NCBI GenBank assembly: GCA_946902875.1
Contig: OX336344.1
Span: 20,233,791 to 20,297,790 of the forward strand
Length of the DNA: 64,000 nt
Reading direction: 5' to 3'
DNA from: Nematopogon swammerdamellus
Lineage: Eukaryota; Arthropoda; Insecta; Lepidoptera; Adelidae
Below, piece by piece: positions 23,520 to 36,000 of this stretch; the stretch's first letter is position 1, and each line of letters begins with the position of its first letter. Below the pieces are notes generated by a model. The model had not been told where the DNA came from and did not search any database. It saw only the letters and a list, made by a program, of their open reading frames with translations. The position numbers and the translations under genes are program-made.

Positions 23520-24960
23520 AAAATTAAAATATTTCTAAAGTCGAGAACCCTAAACCATTCGAAATTTGAAAATATTTTTGAAAATTAAGAACCGCTAAGT
23601 TCAAAATATTTTGGAAGTTAAGACCTCCCTTAAATATCCTGAGGAAAATAAAATATTTTTCAAAAATTGAGAACCCAAAATAATTAAAAACTTGGAAATA
23701 CTTTTGAAAATTAAGAACCGCTAAGTTCAAAATATTTTGGAAGTCAAGACCTCTCTTAAATATCCTGAGGAAAAATAAAATATTTTTCAAAAATTGAGAA
23801 CCCTAAAAAAATTCAAACTTTGAAATAATTTTTCAAAATTAAGAACCGCTAAGTTCAAAACATTTTTGGAAGCTAAGACCTCCCTTAAATATCCTGAGGA
23901 AAATAAAATATTTTTCAAAAATTGAGAACCCTAAGATGTTTAAAATTTTTAAAATATCTTTCAAAAATAAGAACCGCTAAGTTCAAAATATTTTGGAAGT
24001 TAAGACCTCCCTTAAATATTCTGAGGAAAAATAAAATATTTTTCTAAAGTTGAGAACCCTAGACATTCAAAATTTGAAAATATTTTTTGAAAATTATGAA
24101 CCGCTAAGTTCAAATATTTTTGGAAGTTAAGACCTCCTTTAAATATCCAGAGGAAAAATAAAATATTTTTCTAAAGTTGAGACCCTAGAAATTCAAAATT
24201 TGAAAATATTTTTGAAAATTATGAACCGCTAAGTTCAAATATTTTTGGAAGTTAAGACCTCCTTTAAATATCCAGAGGAAAAATAAAATATTTTTCTAAA
24301 GTTGAGACCCTAGAAATTCAAAATTTGAAAATATTTTTGAAAATTATGAACCGCTAAGTTCAAAGGTTTTTGGAAGTTAAGACCTCCTTTAAATATCCAG
24401 AGGAAAAATAAAATATTTTTCTAAAGTTGAGAACCCTAGACATTCAAAATTTGAAAATATTTTTTGAAAATTATGAACCGCTAAGTTAAAATATTTTTGG
24501 AAGTTAAGACCTCCTTTAAATATCCAGAGGAAAAATAAAATATTTTTCTAAAGTTGAGACCCTAGAAATTCAAAATTTGAAAATATTTTTGAAAATTATG
24601 AACCGCTAAGTTCAAATGTTTTTGGAAGTTAAGACCTCCTTTAAATATCCAGAGGAAAAATAAAATATTTTTCTAAAGTTGAGACCCTAGAAATTCAAAA
24701 TTTGAAAATATTTTTGAAAATTAAGAACCGCTAAGTTCAAAATATTTTGGAAGTTAAGACCTCCCTTAAATATCCTGAGGAAAAATAAAATATTTTTCAA
24801 AAACTGAGAACCCAAAAAAAATTCAAACTCTGAAAATATTTTTGAAAATTAAGAACCGCTAAGTTCAAAATATTTTTGGAAGCTAAGACCTCCCTTAAAT
24901 ATTCCGGAAAAGTAAAAGTATTTCTTAAAGTTGAGAACCCTAAAATAATTAAAATTAGAA
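23520..24960. repeat. ~125-bp satellite-like array in element 1
   Basis: Eleven units marked by AAGAACCGCTAAGTTCAAA (the first about 23590, the last about 24850). Each also has GACCTCC(C/T)TTAAATATCC and AAAATATTTTTC. The ORF at 23524-23790 comes from this repeat and is not a gene. Confidence 0.9.
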
Positions 24961-25116
24961 AATATTCCGAAAGTTGAGAACCCCTGAATTCAAAAATATT
25001 AAGTAAATAAAGTTGATAACCCCTGACATGTCATGATTTTGAAATGGTTCGAAATCCCTAAAACCATTTTGTAACCCGCACAATAACCAAACTTAGTTTT
25101 AAAATAATTTGCAACA

Positions 25117-25200
25117 CGTGGTGACCTGCTTTGTGCTGCAATTCACCAGAGCTCCCGCCGCACAACACCAATCACTCCGCCCACCCCAACTGTTTTCTTT
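25117..25200 (-). repeat. Captured fragment of the dispersed RTE-like repeat
   Basis: GCTTTGTGCTGCAATTCACC and the following GCACAACACCAATCACTCCG are a diverged, inverted match to the TGTTGTGCTG...TTACAGCACAAC block of 3906-4220. The same fragment is at 58984-59066 in element 2, so it was present in their common ancestor. Confidence 0.55.
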
Positions 25201-26419
25201 CAACGCGTGCAACATGTACATATGTATCAAATATTATTTATAAATTAGTCTAATTAATTAAACAAACACATTTATGGGCAAATCTAAAACCACTCACTCG
25301 ATATAGACCACAAATCGACAGGCTTAATTCGACCTCTAACCGCACCAACACTCACCAACTGGCCTTCTCACCTTTTGACACCTATACATACGACCGCAAC
25401 CTAAAATCGAAACCTGGACCTCTGTCATGGCACCTAATTCCTATACTCTTTATAATCCATTCCTTCCACATTCCGCACGGACAACAATCATGCATGACCG
25501 ATCAAAATTCAATATCTCGACTGGCACGTTCTCCGACATTGCACTTGCTCCCTCCTAACCGTTTTAACTATTACATTCCCCATACCGCACGCATTCCTCG
25601 CGCAACTGGAAACCCCCATTCCTCATACCAGCCAATCAGCTCCAAAATAAACAAACTTAATAATCCATTCCCTATCAATAAACAAACACTACATTCAAGC
25701 CCAAAACCACTCACTCAAAATGAACCACGTATTCGGCATGTTCACTAAGAGACTCTATTCGCCACACACACACAAAATATGACCAAGACTCAACCTCACG
25801 ACCTAACCAACATTGTACATGGCACCTAATTACTTCCACTGGTCAACTTGTACACCATGACCTTTGTTTACCACTAACCTAATCTAGTAAGTACCATATC
25901 GCCCACACACGCAAAGTCAGACCTAGACACAACTTTACAAACTAACCTTCACTTGTACATGGCACCTAATTAGTCACATCAATTAACTGGGATCCCCTAA
26001 TCTTAATCTACCATTACCTACTAGTCGGTGCCATACCGTTGCTCGCTACTAATTCGCGAAATACCTACTTTGAAGCCTAACATTCACACTTTATCACTAC
26101 TACACAAATTATTAACTAAACATCCATTATACATTTTCAAAATGCCATGTTTCATTCTTCTCGCATTCCAATAAAATGAAATAAAGATTCGAATCTTTTT
26201 ATTCCTCGGCGACAATCTCAACCAAAATTAAACGAGTCTGTTGGAACCCGGTCAAACATAACCACTCTTTTCAAACATACATATTTTACGGCTTTTTTAT
26301 TTTACAAAGGAAGCTTACACCCCATCCAACTTCTTTTCCACAAAAACAACTAGAAAATTCCCTTTATTGACCTCAAACTGGCCCCGATAAACTATTTCGC
26401 GCGCGAGTGTACCTAATTA

Positions 26420-27616
26420 CAGGGTGTCCAGGGTCTGTTCAGGAATATCGAAATGAGCTATTGTATATCATCTAATAAACACATTAAAAAAAAGAAAAAT
26501 GGTCCTATCCATACTAGTTTTCGAGATATGAATTTTCAAAGTTTTCAATTTATTCAATCTATGCGCGCTCTAAGTGACCAGACCGCGGCGGTGCGGAGGA
26601 GGCGGGGCGGCGCGGCGGGCGCGCCGGCCGGGTCGAATGTTCGCTATAGCACCGCACCGCACCGCGCTGTTGCGCCCCCGCGCCGCCCCGTGTCGGCATC
26701 GCACGCTGCTATCAAAGGAGACGCGGGCGCGGGCGCGGCGGGCGGCGCGGGCGCGGGGGGCGGCGCGCCGCACTGCCTGTGGGCATTGCGCCTCAGTCCA
26801 GCCAGCCAGTCACGCGGCGCGGAAGATCAATGTGTGTCAGTCGGTCAGTATGTCAAGGGTGGCCGACCGTGTTGACGTATTTTTGGTAATTCGATTCGTA
26901 AATTGAATTAGTGAAAGTTTCGCGCTCGTGTTTAACAATACGTACCTACCACAGGTTAAAGTGTTTGTTAAAAGTTCCATTCACGAATAACGAATATGTG
27001 GATATGTTGCTCGCGTATGGAGCAGCAAACGGAAATGGGCTTCAAACGCATTTATCGTGAAAGATTTCCAAACAGGCGTCAGACTGCCGGTGCTGGCTGA
27101 AGTGATTGTGCGTGCATTGTACTGTTTACGGGAACATGGCAATCTAGACCCGCTACTGCATCGCCCGGGTCTCGTCATAATGCATCGAGGTGCAAGGAGA
27201 TCACGTAGAAAACCTTCACATCATATTTTGAGGTATGTAGATAATCATTTACTTTTTACTGGCTACATACATAAATAAACCTACATGCCTAATTGCAGTG
27301 TAGTAGGTAGGTATGCTACGTCTTATATCGAAATCTATGATTCTCGCTCGTCCGATCAGCGCCGCGCGCGCCCCGCGCCCGCGCATCTCACGCCTCGCGA
27401 TCGCGAACCGCGCGCCTCGCGCCGCGTCCCTCGCATAGCCCTACGCGGCCGTGCACAAGCATAGAGCGCGCTCACACTATCGTATGCATTTACTTTGTTA
27501 GAAAATGGCAAAATTGGAAATAATTGAGATTAAAAAAAAATTCTTTCATCACTGCACTTTACACACGATACATATCACGATCCTTCGATATTCCACATCA
27601 CACTTTGGACACCCTG
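26420..27616. mobile_element. Nested TA-flanked DNA transposon with CAGGGTGTCCA ends, decayed
   Basis: The terminal inverted repeats are CAGGGTGTCCA (26420-26430) and its complement (27606-27616), flanked by TA on both sides. Element 2 lacks it at the matching site (about 60290), giving an empty-site comparison. Around 26980-27180 broken frames resemble the DUF4817-type N-terminal helix-turn-helix of Tc1/mariner-related transposases: the Y-G-A-A-N-G-N-G and R-F-P-N-R-R words are visible. No intact transposase is present. GC-rich CpG-dense tracts lie at 26580-26830 and 27345-27455. Confidence 0.75.
27000..27200 (+). pseudogene. Broken DUF4817-like transposase N-terminus
   Basis: The N-G-N-G and E-R-F-P-N-R-R words fall in different frames, and C-L-R-E-H-G-N-L-D-P follows from about 27117. 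The order matches the N-terminal domain of this transposase group, but frameshifts split it. The remainder of a DDE domain is not seen. Confidence 0.45.
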
Positions 27617-28104
27617 TATTACACATGACAAGATTATTTTCGAACATAACTTCAGTGTTTTAGGTATGAAGCCCTCCGCGCTCAGTTGGCGTGCCTTAAC
27701 TTAAATAGAATGGCTATCCAATTTTACAACTAAGGTTTTCATAGAATATTCTTACTACAATATTGTTGATTTTAGTACATTCTAGGATTCTAAATTAATT
27801 GGCTTTTAGGCTTATAGCACAATTTTTCCGATAACCCATATAAAAAAAAATTTCTCTTCCTGCTATATCTCGGTGTACCCGGAATAAATTATTGATTTTA
27901 GTTTCACAATCTCTGGAGAAAATATTTCCCTTTGGCCCCACCTTACTTCTACGAAGTTGCTAACATTCCGCTTAGAAATATGCCTCACACCATTCATACA
28001 TACCATTCCCCTAACTTCCACTTTGTTTAGTCTATCACCTCTCAACCCGACTACATTCTTCGTGCAAACAGATTTTTTTTTGCTATCATGGCGCTGCTCT
28101 TTCT

Positions 28105-28625
28105 AGCCAATAGCGAACGCCATCCCGTACCGGCGCTCACATCCCATTGGTCAAAATTGGTTTTCACTTAACTATTTCTAGTTGTCCGCAGAACAATGAT
28201 AATGAACTTCCTAGAAGGAAATGTAAGCAATTTTCTTTTACGAACTCAAAGATGAATCTCTAGTCGACTTTCTGGTGACAATTTGTTCACGTTAAAATCG
28301 GTTTTCTAGCAACATTGTCGGCAAATTGTAGACAATATTTCTGAAAATTTACTAATTGTACACAGACTGCACTCGCGCCGGAAAATGAAATATGTACTCA
28401 CTCTCAGCTTCAAGCGGCGAAACCTCCCGCCTCGTAAGCGGGAGTCCAAATCTCTTCTCTCGCGAAACTGCCAGTCAGCACCGCGTTCCACGAACCACTT
28501 TTCACGCATTTCCTCATCGAATTCCACACTTAATCACTTTCCCGGTATCACTTCCTATAACGCTATTTACTTATATCGCTACTCCCTATGAGTTGGATTT
28601 TTTTCCTATCGCTTTTGAGTATATA
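28105..28625 (+). promoter_or_regulatory. CCAAT and TATA-like sites near the right end of the interior
   Basis: CCAATAGCG (about 28107) and CCCATTGGTC (about 28142) precede a TATATAAGACC at about 28619. The same sites occur in element 2 (about 60780-61300). The CCAAT-to-TATA distance of nearly 500 bp makes a single promoter doubtful. Confidence 0.2.
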
Positions 28626-28876
28626 AGACCCCTATTATTGTCCTGAACTACCGCAACGAACTACATTTTTCTTCCATTTTTCCCTCTTTTTTTTTTCTGA
28701 ACCCTAGGTATCCTAGATTTGGATAGAATCTAGCCTGGTCTTAAGGCTCTACTTCAACGTACTAGATTGTGAAATTTTCCCTTTTATTTAATAAAAAAAA
28801 ATATTTTTTTTCTTTTCAATATATTTTTTTTTTTTTTTTAACCCTAGGTATCCTAGATTTAGGTAGGAACTATCCT

Positions 28877-28891
28877 GGTCTTAGGCACCAC
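28877..28891 (-). other. Possible primer-binding site beside the LTR
   Basis: On the minus strand the LTR ends ...TCGCA and is followed, after one base, by TGGTGCCTAAGACC. TGG is the usual start of a tRNA-complementary PBS. The sequence is kept at 61543-61557. I could not match it to a particular tRNA. Confidence 0.3.
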
Positions 28892-31380
28892 TGCGACGAA
28901 CTAGCCTCCCACCAAAGTATATTTTGTATTTATACTTCACCCGATAGGTGTTGTCGAATAATTATTTCGAAATTCCACGCTTCCGCGAGTAACCTCTAAA
29001 ATAAAACATGGCCTGCGTTTAGCATTCAAGTGATCTCTAGGTAAACTCAAGCAATGCATACATACGTATACACTGAATTAAGTGTAGATGGACCCTGTAT
29101 CTTCCTCTCTTCGAGGAAGCGTTGTGTAACCGTATAACCCAGAGTACTAACTCAATCCCTAGCTTTCTATCCTAACCTTTGTTCTTCGAATAATATTCTA
29201 AATACATATGTAATTTTCTGCCTAAGTCCGCCTCTCCTATATCACTGTGTCTCTTCCATCACATTGTAATTGTCTGTATTCTCTCCTCCCAGAAATTGTG
29301 TTAACCAGTAATTTTCATATAATTCAAACAATTTCCCCCGAAGGGGAAGTAAGAAGCTCCACGAGTCCTGGGTCCCCTCACCCCTGGCCTCTCCACGCTC
29401 CTTACAGTGGCCACCAACCAGATAGGGCTGCCGTACTCCCAGCAGCTCTATTTCTGTATACCTAAGGGCCCCCTTTGTTTCCTATCCTGTGAAGAAACTG
29501 TTTCTCTTAGGAAGAGATTTAAAATGAAATTCGTGGTGTAATGTGGGTGATTTAGGGCCCCTACGGACCTCAAATCCTAAAGGCGTGCGTGTGTGTGGGT
29601 GTGTGTGTGGTCCCTATCCTAACCTCGAAGTACTTCGTCCGACGGACTTCGCCTATCGAAAGAAGGCTACCACAGGTTTCCTCCTCAGACGGTCAGCTCA
29701 GCTTGCACCGGTCTTTAGAGTACCGCCACCCCTCGCCCAGATGGTATAGGTAACGCACTAACAGATCAAGTCAATTTAGACCCCTCAGCCTAGCAGGACT
29801 AAAGAGAACCACTGTGGGGTATTTACCTGGTCTTCCTAGTACCTACCTCACTAAATGCTACACACTATGGTACTACTCGTTCTCACGAAGTGAACCCTCT
29901 CTCCCTTGCAGGATTAAGGAGAATTAATTCACACAGTTACATGTCTGACCTACCATATGACTTCAGTACTAATCAAATGAAAAAGGGTCCTCACAGACTA
30001 GCAGGATTAAGGAGAATTACTGAGGGGTACTTACCTGGTCTTCCTAGTACCTAACCTCACTAAATACTACACACTATGGTACTACTCGTTCTCACGAAGT
30101 GAACCCTCACTCCCTTGCAGGATTAAGGAGAATTAATTCACACAGCTACATGGCTAACCTACCAATATGAATTTAGTGTTTGAAGAACCTAACTACCCAC
30201 GTTATAATTTGATAATTTAGCCAGAATTCCAGTTGCGCTTCGACCTTATGTTACGTCTTCTTACCACGAGGCCTTGTGTCGTGATATCATTGAGAATGAA
30301 CTGAATCTTGTGCGAACAAGCGTGTATGCTTATTCAGCATAGCTAGCGTTGCCCACCCAACATCCTATCGAAAGGAATAGAACCTCGCATGAGTGCGCGC
30401 GTATGCATATTTCAGCAAAACCCGCAACCCTCATACAACATTCCATGAAAGAACTCTGCGTGAGTGGGCGTGCAGCATATTTCAGCAAAACCCGCTCTCT
30501 CACCCAGTGCTCCGAAAGGGAAAAGAGCCCTGTAATAGTATGCGTGTATGCATATTTCAGCATCGCTCGCACTCCACACAGTGCTCCAATGATGGTCCAT
30601 ATAAAAATATTTCACATCCCTAATACTAGCAAATAATTTCTGAAAAGCCAGTATTGTTTCCAAAACTAGCCCAGCCACCAAAAGAAGACTCCAATACAAT
30701 CAAGTTAATAGAACTGGTCGAATTGCAACTAGAAAACTCCAAAATATAGCGCGGCGTCCGAGACTCACCGAAACGTTGATGCCGAAAAACAATGGTGCTC
30801 GATGCGACTTAGCGATGACCGGGGCTCAGGCAAGTTGTTCCTTCGAGGCTCGCAGTTGTACTCCAAGTGCTCCTACCGTGTTACACGCCCTTAAATAGCC
30901 TCGCTTTCTTACTCCCACCCTTACCCCCATGACCAATCGAAAATCATCCCCAACATCATTTCCGCGTCTCCCATTGGTCGACCAATCACTATGCCTGAAG
31001 CAATTTTCCTTAAAAATGCGTTCCATATTTCCCTAAAACTTTCAGTAACTAATCTCTGAAAAATGCTACGAATTTACAAGAGTAGATGTAATACAGTCAA
31101 TTCGTCCTATATCTTACTGCATGCCGACCTATAATACTTATCTATCATCATTTCTCGCTTATACGGTGTTGCTAGTCATTCCTGTTCAGAATGTTTGCAC
31201 GTTGTATTTTCTGCGCCTGACTACACGCCACCCGCAATAATTTATACGCACCGCGGTCTCTTTGCTATACTCCCTACCCAGGCGCTAAACTAACTCCTAC
31301 GCCCTATAACATTTTACCAGCCAGCCTTCATACGTCCTATTGCTAGCTATTTTCATTGAGGTAGGTTGTGATTCATCACA
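28892..31380 (-). repeat. LTR, right copy of element 1
   Basis: 2489 bp; starts TGCGACGAAC and ends ATTCATCACA, directly followed by the ACCT target duplicate. It keeps the 18-bp GAGTGCGCGC segment lost from the left LTR. Confidence 0.92.
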
Positions 31381-31604
31381 ACCTTTTACTGATGGAGTTA
31401 AATTATTAGCCAACATCCTTTCTGACACAACTTTGCCATCTCTTCCACTCTCATAAAGTTCTTCATACGTCATGCTTACATAATGAGCACGTTCCTATTC
31501 TTGGCAAATCTCTCTATCGGCTTTATTTGAAGTGATTAAAAAAATTGCTTTACTTTGACAACGTATAAACTTATACATAGGTATTCATATACATACACAT
31601 ATCA

Positions 31605-31858
31605 CAGGCTGTATCCCGTCAATCAGGGTAAGCAGAGTAATCGGAGTTGTGCTGCAGGTACTTTTGTAAATTACAACACAACACCGACCACCACGTTTAG
31701 CAAAGTATTCGGACAAGATAACTATCGAGCAGCAAGTAAGGCACGAAGACCCACCCGCTGCATGAATCGGTGGAAGGACCGCGCCAAGTTGCGAGGTAGC
31801 TACCTGTCGCCCTTTAGCGCGGCATATTGTGGCCTTTTACGACATACACGGGGAGAAA
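31605..31858 (+). repeat. Dispersed repeat, third copy, beside the giant element
   Basis: It matches 3906-4220 in the same orientation and ends near ACGACATACACGGGGAGA, followed by an A/T-rich (AATA)n tail. It lies about 220 bp beyond the right end of element 1. Confidence 0.7.
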
Positions 31859-31975
31859 ATAATAAATAAATAAAAACTAAAAAATTATAATAAAGTAGGT
31901 TTACACCTCGGTATACACCGAACCTCGTTTAGCGCAGTAAAGATTGTGAGGTTATATATCGAAAGTCTTGTAGAT

Positions 31976-32044
31976 GCCTGAGTAGCTCAGTTGGAAGAGC
32001 AGTCAACATGTAATGTAAATGTCGCGGCTTCAAGTTCCACCTCA
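31976..32044 (+). repeat. tRNA-like sequence, decayed
   Basis: GTAGCTCAGTTGGAAGAGCA fits a D arm/A box and CGGCTTCAAGTTCCACC a T arm. The anticodon and acceptor stems are poor. Either an old tRNA copy or a SINE head. Confidence 0.4.
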
Positions 32045-32209
32045 TATAATCTAGCACGGGATGACATTTATTCTTTAAATTTTTTTTCTGTTCTTGGTGT
32101 TTCAGTATGTCTTTGTCTTCTGACTTAGAATGATGATAGTAGCCTGCCTCGTCTTGTTCGAGTGCAGCTGCACAGGCGACAACCTTAGAGATTTTTTTTA
32201 AGTAATTCG

Positions 32210-32465
32210 CTATGGGTGGCTGAGTCAGAGGCGCCAAAGTACATGGTCTGACCTGCTATCAACTCCGAGGAGGCAGGTGCCATTCCAGAGACTTCCCTTT
32301 TGGAAGACAAGTGAGCCTGCTAAGTGGCAAGGGAAGGGGCCTACATGTTTACACCGGTTCCGCACGGTGAAGCAGGAGGTGTGCACGTAAAATTTTCCGT
32401 CAGAAAAAAACTCATTGGTACACACCGACTGGATTCGAACCTTCGACTTCCGGCAAGAGAGGCCG
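32210..32465 (-). repeat. Probable tRNA-headed SINE, inverted
   Basis: On the minus strand CGAAGGTTCGAATCCAGTC is a B box/T arm near the right end. The body has words (GGTGGCTGAGTCAGA) that also occur in diverged form near 9005-9100. Confidence 0.4.
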
Positions 32466-32689
32466 ACATGACAAAACCATAAATAAAACGTTCATGTTAT
32501 AATGTTAACTAATGCTTGATTCTGTTTTTATTCGTTAGTTGAGATAATATTACGAGAGAAACCTATAATACTTAAGCTAATGGTATGTAGACATTTCACA
32601 AAGGAACAAATATAATATAATCCTAGGCAACACATGAAACTATAGTTAATCTTAGTTAGTTTAAAACTACGTAAATATAAATTGATGAA

Positions 32690-33040
32690 GTAGCCCATTC
32701 GTGAGATTAACAAAAGCCCCGCATTATTCAACGTGATCCCGACTGGAGAGTGAAGTGGCGCGTGGCGCGGCGCGTGGCGTCTTCATCGGAAGCAGGGGTC
32801 GTATCTGTGGAGATGCGCGGCGGGCGCCCGTGCGGAGGCGGCGGTGAAGTGCGGCGCGTACGGGAGCGTGAAGTGCGGGGGAGGGGGCGGCGCGAGGCGC
32901 TGCTGCTGGTACTGCGGGGGCCGAGCGAGGCAGCCCTGCAGCGGGTAGTGCGTGGGCGGCGCACGCGTGATCACCATCCCGGGCAGGCACGACGCGTGCG
33001 CAGGGTATGCTCGGTTACCGTTCATCTTCTCTTCACTCGA
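32690..33040 (-). repeat. Inverted duplication, left arm
   Basis: About 350 bp nearly identical, in reverse complement, to 37340-37690. It covers the 80-codon ORF and about 80 bp of 3' flank (GCGGGGCTTTTGTTAATCTC on the minus strand). The two arms are about 4.3 kb apart. Confidence 0.9.
32783..33025 (-). CDS. Small conserved ORF, copy A of an inverted pair (80 aa)
   Basis: The frame starts MNGNRAYPAHASC and ends HRYDPCFR. It is Pro- and His-rich with a run of six prolines near residue 46, and has no signal peptide or membrane segment. I do not recognise the family. The copy at 37366 differs by only three residues (Q-Y for H-H and L for F), and similarity continues into the 3' flank. On the minus strand a strong TATA-like GTATAAAATGG lies at about 33492-33502, and an AG acceptor (TATTCCACAG, about 33084) lies before the ATG, so a spliced 5' UTR is possible. 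Other frames are also open because of the high GC, so coding status is unproven. Confidence 0.5.
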   Translation of the reverse strand: MNGNRAYPAHASCLPGMVITRAPPTHYPLQGCLARPPQYQQQRLAPPPPPHFTLPYAPHFTAASARAPAAHLHRYDPCFR

Positions 33041-33049
33041 TGTAGTTAC

Positions 33050-36000
33050 ACTGATTGTTATGCTAAAGTAAATTTTCTGTGGAATACATAAATTGATAGA
33101 TAATATACATATTATAAGATATGCTTTCCAATATCATCCATTCATTAAAATAATTCTTTGGGTTTCGGCACTAATCAGGAAATTAAAAAATAAAAGTATT
33201 TGCGAAGTTTAAACCGCCCAATTTTTTTATTGTGTTCATACTCACTATCCAAGCTATCAATGTTAGTATAGTTAGAATTTTTTCTTACGATAATTATGAA
33301 TTTAGTCAGAAATGTTTAAATCTGTCAACTATGAAAACAATTTGTACGCACCTTTCAACACTTTTCTTTTTCGACTCGGACAAGACTTTATAAGTGCTTA
33401 GAGTGGCCAGCTGATGAAACGATAGTTTTACTATTTATGTATGACTGCTTCACGCGGATACACAAGTGTGGTTACGTCTGAGCCGGAATCCATTTTATAC
33501 ACCCTCTTATCTGCCGACTAATTGATGATTTCATTGGTTGTTGAAACATGACACATGCATGTGACGCCACGTACCACCGCGGTAGTCGCGAGGCGGTCAG
33601 GATTGAAATATCTAATTAATTTAAAGTATTTCATTCAAACGTTTTTAAGGACACAAGTTAGTTACTGAAGTAAATAAAAAGGAACCATTAGAATTCAGGA
33701 AAATTAATGAATAAAAATTTGCAAAAAGAAAATTAAAAAACCACTATAATATTATACAAATAAAAATTCTGCTTGCAGGTACCATATAGTCAAAAATTTT
33801 CTTGAAATTGAAGTAATCCTAACTCACTTGGGCTAAAGCCTAAAACACATTCGTTGACGCGCAAAAATGTGGGAACTAGTTATAGACTTCAACACCCGGC
33901 GGAGAATGCCCGGCCGTCCCCGGGTCACTTTTATAATTAATATTACATTCTCTTGTGCCATCCAAGAAAGCCATGTTCTTGAAGTTTAATCAAAGTATTA
34001 TTATTGTTTAAGTTCTTGGGTGCGTGCCAAGATTGTGAGATTCATGCCAAGATAATGTAAGGTAGACAGGCCAGTACGTGTTAGCACCCGCAGTTTGATT
34101 GAATGATCAGATTGAGCACCTACCGGAAGACGAGATAGCGGATATTCCAAACGAATTGCTACGACGTAGTTTCAAACAACGAAATAAATATTACTATAGA
34201 TCAATGACTTCAAATGTAAAATGGCACAAATGTGGAACTTTACACTCAATATTTCAGTGTGTGTCCTCGACGCGCACCACGTTTCCTCTCATGTGTTGGT
34301 GAGTGCATTTTGGTCATGAGACAAGTTGCTCTATGGCTCTGATAATAAAACTTAAGTCCTTCACTTTAGTTACCCTTACGGAGGCCCTTACGGTAATATG
34401 TAGTGGAGTAAATCTGCCCAAATCACTAGGTGCATGAATAAAACTCAGTCGAAACGTATATGTAAATTGTTTCCCTTCATTTTCACTGTATGTATGTGCC
34501 CGATGCGCTATTGTCTGGTTTTGTTTGTCTTGGAGAGAATTGCGTCTTTTTGCAATTATTACCATTCAGAGAGTTATGGAGTAAATTTTGCTTTGTAGAA
34601 CAATTTTTTAGTACTCTAAGCAAACGTGGTGTTTGGGTATTATGATAATAATGGTGCGAACGTTGCATGTTTGTTTCCAACATTTCTATTTAAGCGATTC
34701 ATAGTATATTTTTGTATTTGCGTAGGTGCTATTCCTATATTTAACGCCCGATGCAAACAGAGAGGTGTTATAAGTTTGACGCCTATGTCTCTCAGTCCGT
34801 CTGTGTGTGTATGTGGCAGGGTAGCTCCTAAATGGATGGACCTATTTGCTGGACTTGAAAGCTAGTTTCACTGAGATAATTATTAGCTTCGTTTGATGAA
34901 AATCGAGTCAATTGATTCGAAGGCACTTTGTCCTAATTCGTGAAGGAATCTCAGCTGAAAAAATGTAATTTATTACATTTTTACTTGTCGCCTTTAAGTA
35001 AATAAACGGAAATTATTACAAAACTAATTTAAGTACCGATAGCCTACCGACAATTGAAGACTAAAGAAATGTTAAATTATTTGTTAGGATACAAACCAAA
35101 ATTATTACAACTCCAAATTACTTCTCCTAAAAAGCTTAAAATAAAACTTAAATTATTACAAATTAAAAAAAACACTCGACACATCAGTAAACCTTCAAAA
35201 GCTAACAATAATTTCCCTTACTAAAAGGCGTCGTCGGAGACCGCTATATAAATAAACTAAAACTCAGAGCTGCGTGGTCACTGAGTGAGCTACCCGAATG
35301 TGGGCCGACGCGTGAGGGCATATTATGTCTTGACGTTCGTGTTCATTTTGCAATTTTTTCTGAGTTGGACTTGGGACTTGGATTTAGATGGCTAGTGCCC
35401 ATTCTGTATAGAGTTTTAGTTAGCGGTCCCCTGGCGCCTTTAAGTAGCTAAACGGAAATAATATTGTTTTTACTTTTTAAGGGTTGTTGATGTCTCGATG
35501 ATGGATACATGAACACGTGTTCATATATCCGTATACACTGTAGATTAGTAGACTTGTATATCAAGATAGGAATGAATGACTAAATGTATTTTCCGGTAAG
35601 CAGTAGGTCTGGTAGTATCTACATATTAATTAGGTTCCTACCTACTCGTATCTACTTATGTATTTTTCTTGGAACACAGTGGGACATCTTAAGTCATAAT
35701 GCTATCACTACGTTAGCCGAAATTATTGTCTATATAATGATAGGATAGATATTAATAAATGATTATGACATATTGTATGCTTAATTAGTGGCATATGTTG
35801 CAATTATTTTAAGACTTGAACAAAACTAATATCGTATAATAGTTTTGTCCAAACCGTAAATAATATAATAAATAAGTATGTAATAAATAAATAAATAAAA
35901 TAATAATGTAGGTTAATGTTTCAGAAAGTTATACAAGTAAAATTTAGGCGAGGAAATTAATATAAAAAATATATGGGGTTTAATTTCAAATATTTTAATT

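Larger units (their letters stand above)
16136..31380 (-). mobile_element. Giant non-coding LTR-type element, copy 1 (15,245 bp)
   Basis: Two direct repeats of 2463 and 2489 bp (16136-18598 and 28892-31380) bound a 10.3-kb interior. The repeats begin TGCGACGAAC and end TTCATCACA, so each has TG...CA termini. A 4-bp target duplication ACCT lies at 16132-16135 and 31381-31384. No gag, protease, RT or integrase ORF exists in either strand; the longest frames are about 110 codons inside simple repeats. This fits a large retrotransposon derivative moved in trans. Strand is given as minus because CCAAT/TATA-like sites and a TGG-starting PBS candidate read that way, but this is uncertain. The interior holds a 38-bp array, a ~125-bp array and a nested DNA transposon. 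Confidence 0.9.
31385..32690. other. Repeat-rich intergenic region
   Basis: Past the element's target duplicate there is a dispersed repeat (31605-31858), a tRNA-like stretch (31976-32044) and a probable inverted tRNA-headed SINE (about 32210-32465). No gene is supported. Confidence 0.5.

Noticed and set aside
23524..23790. 88-codon frame with repeated F-Q-N-I-L-N-L
   Set aside because: It lies within the 125-bp satellite-like array.
26453..26906. Ala/Arg/Gly-rich frames of 110-140 codons
   Set aside because: They result from the GC-rich tract inside the nested transposon; composition only, no domain.
16136..31380. Segmental duplication instead of mobile element
   Set aside because: Different 4-bp duplications at the two loci, TG...CA termini and an intact host repeat around element 2 indicate insertion.
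34099..34302. 67-codon frame in the spacer of the inverted pair
   Set aside because: No homologue recognised and no splice context that supports an exon.
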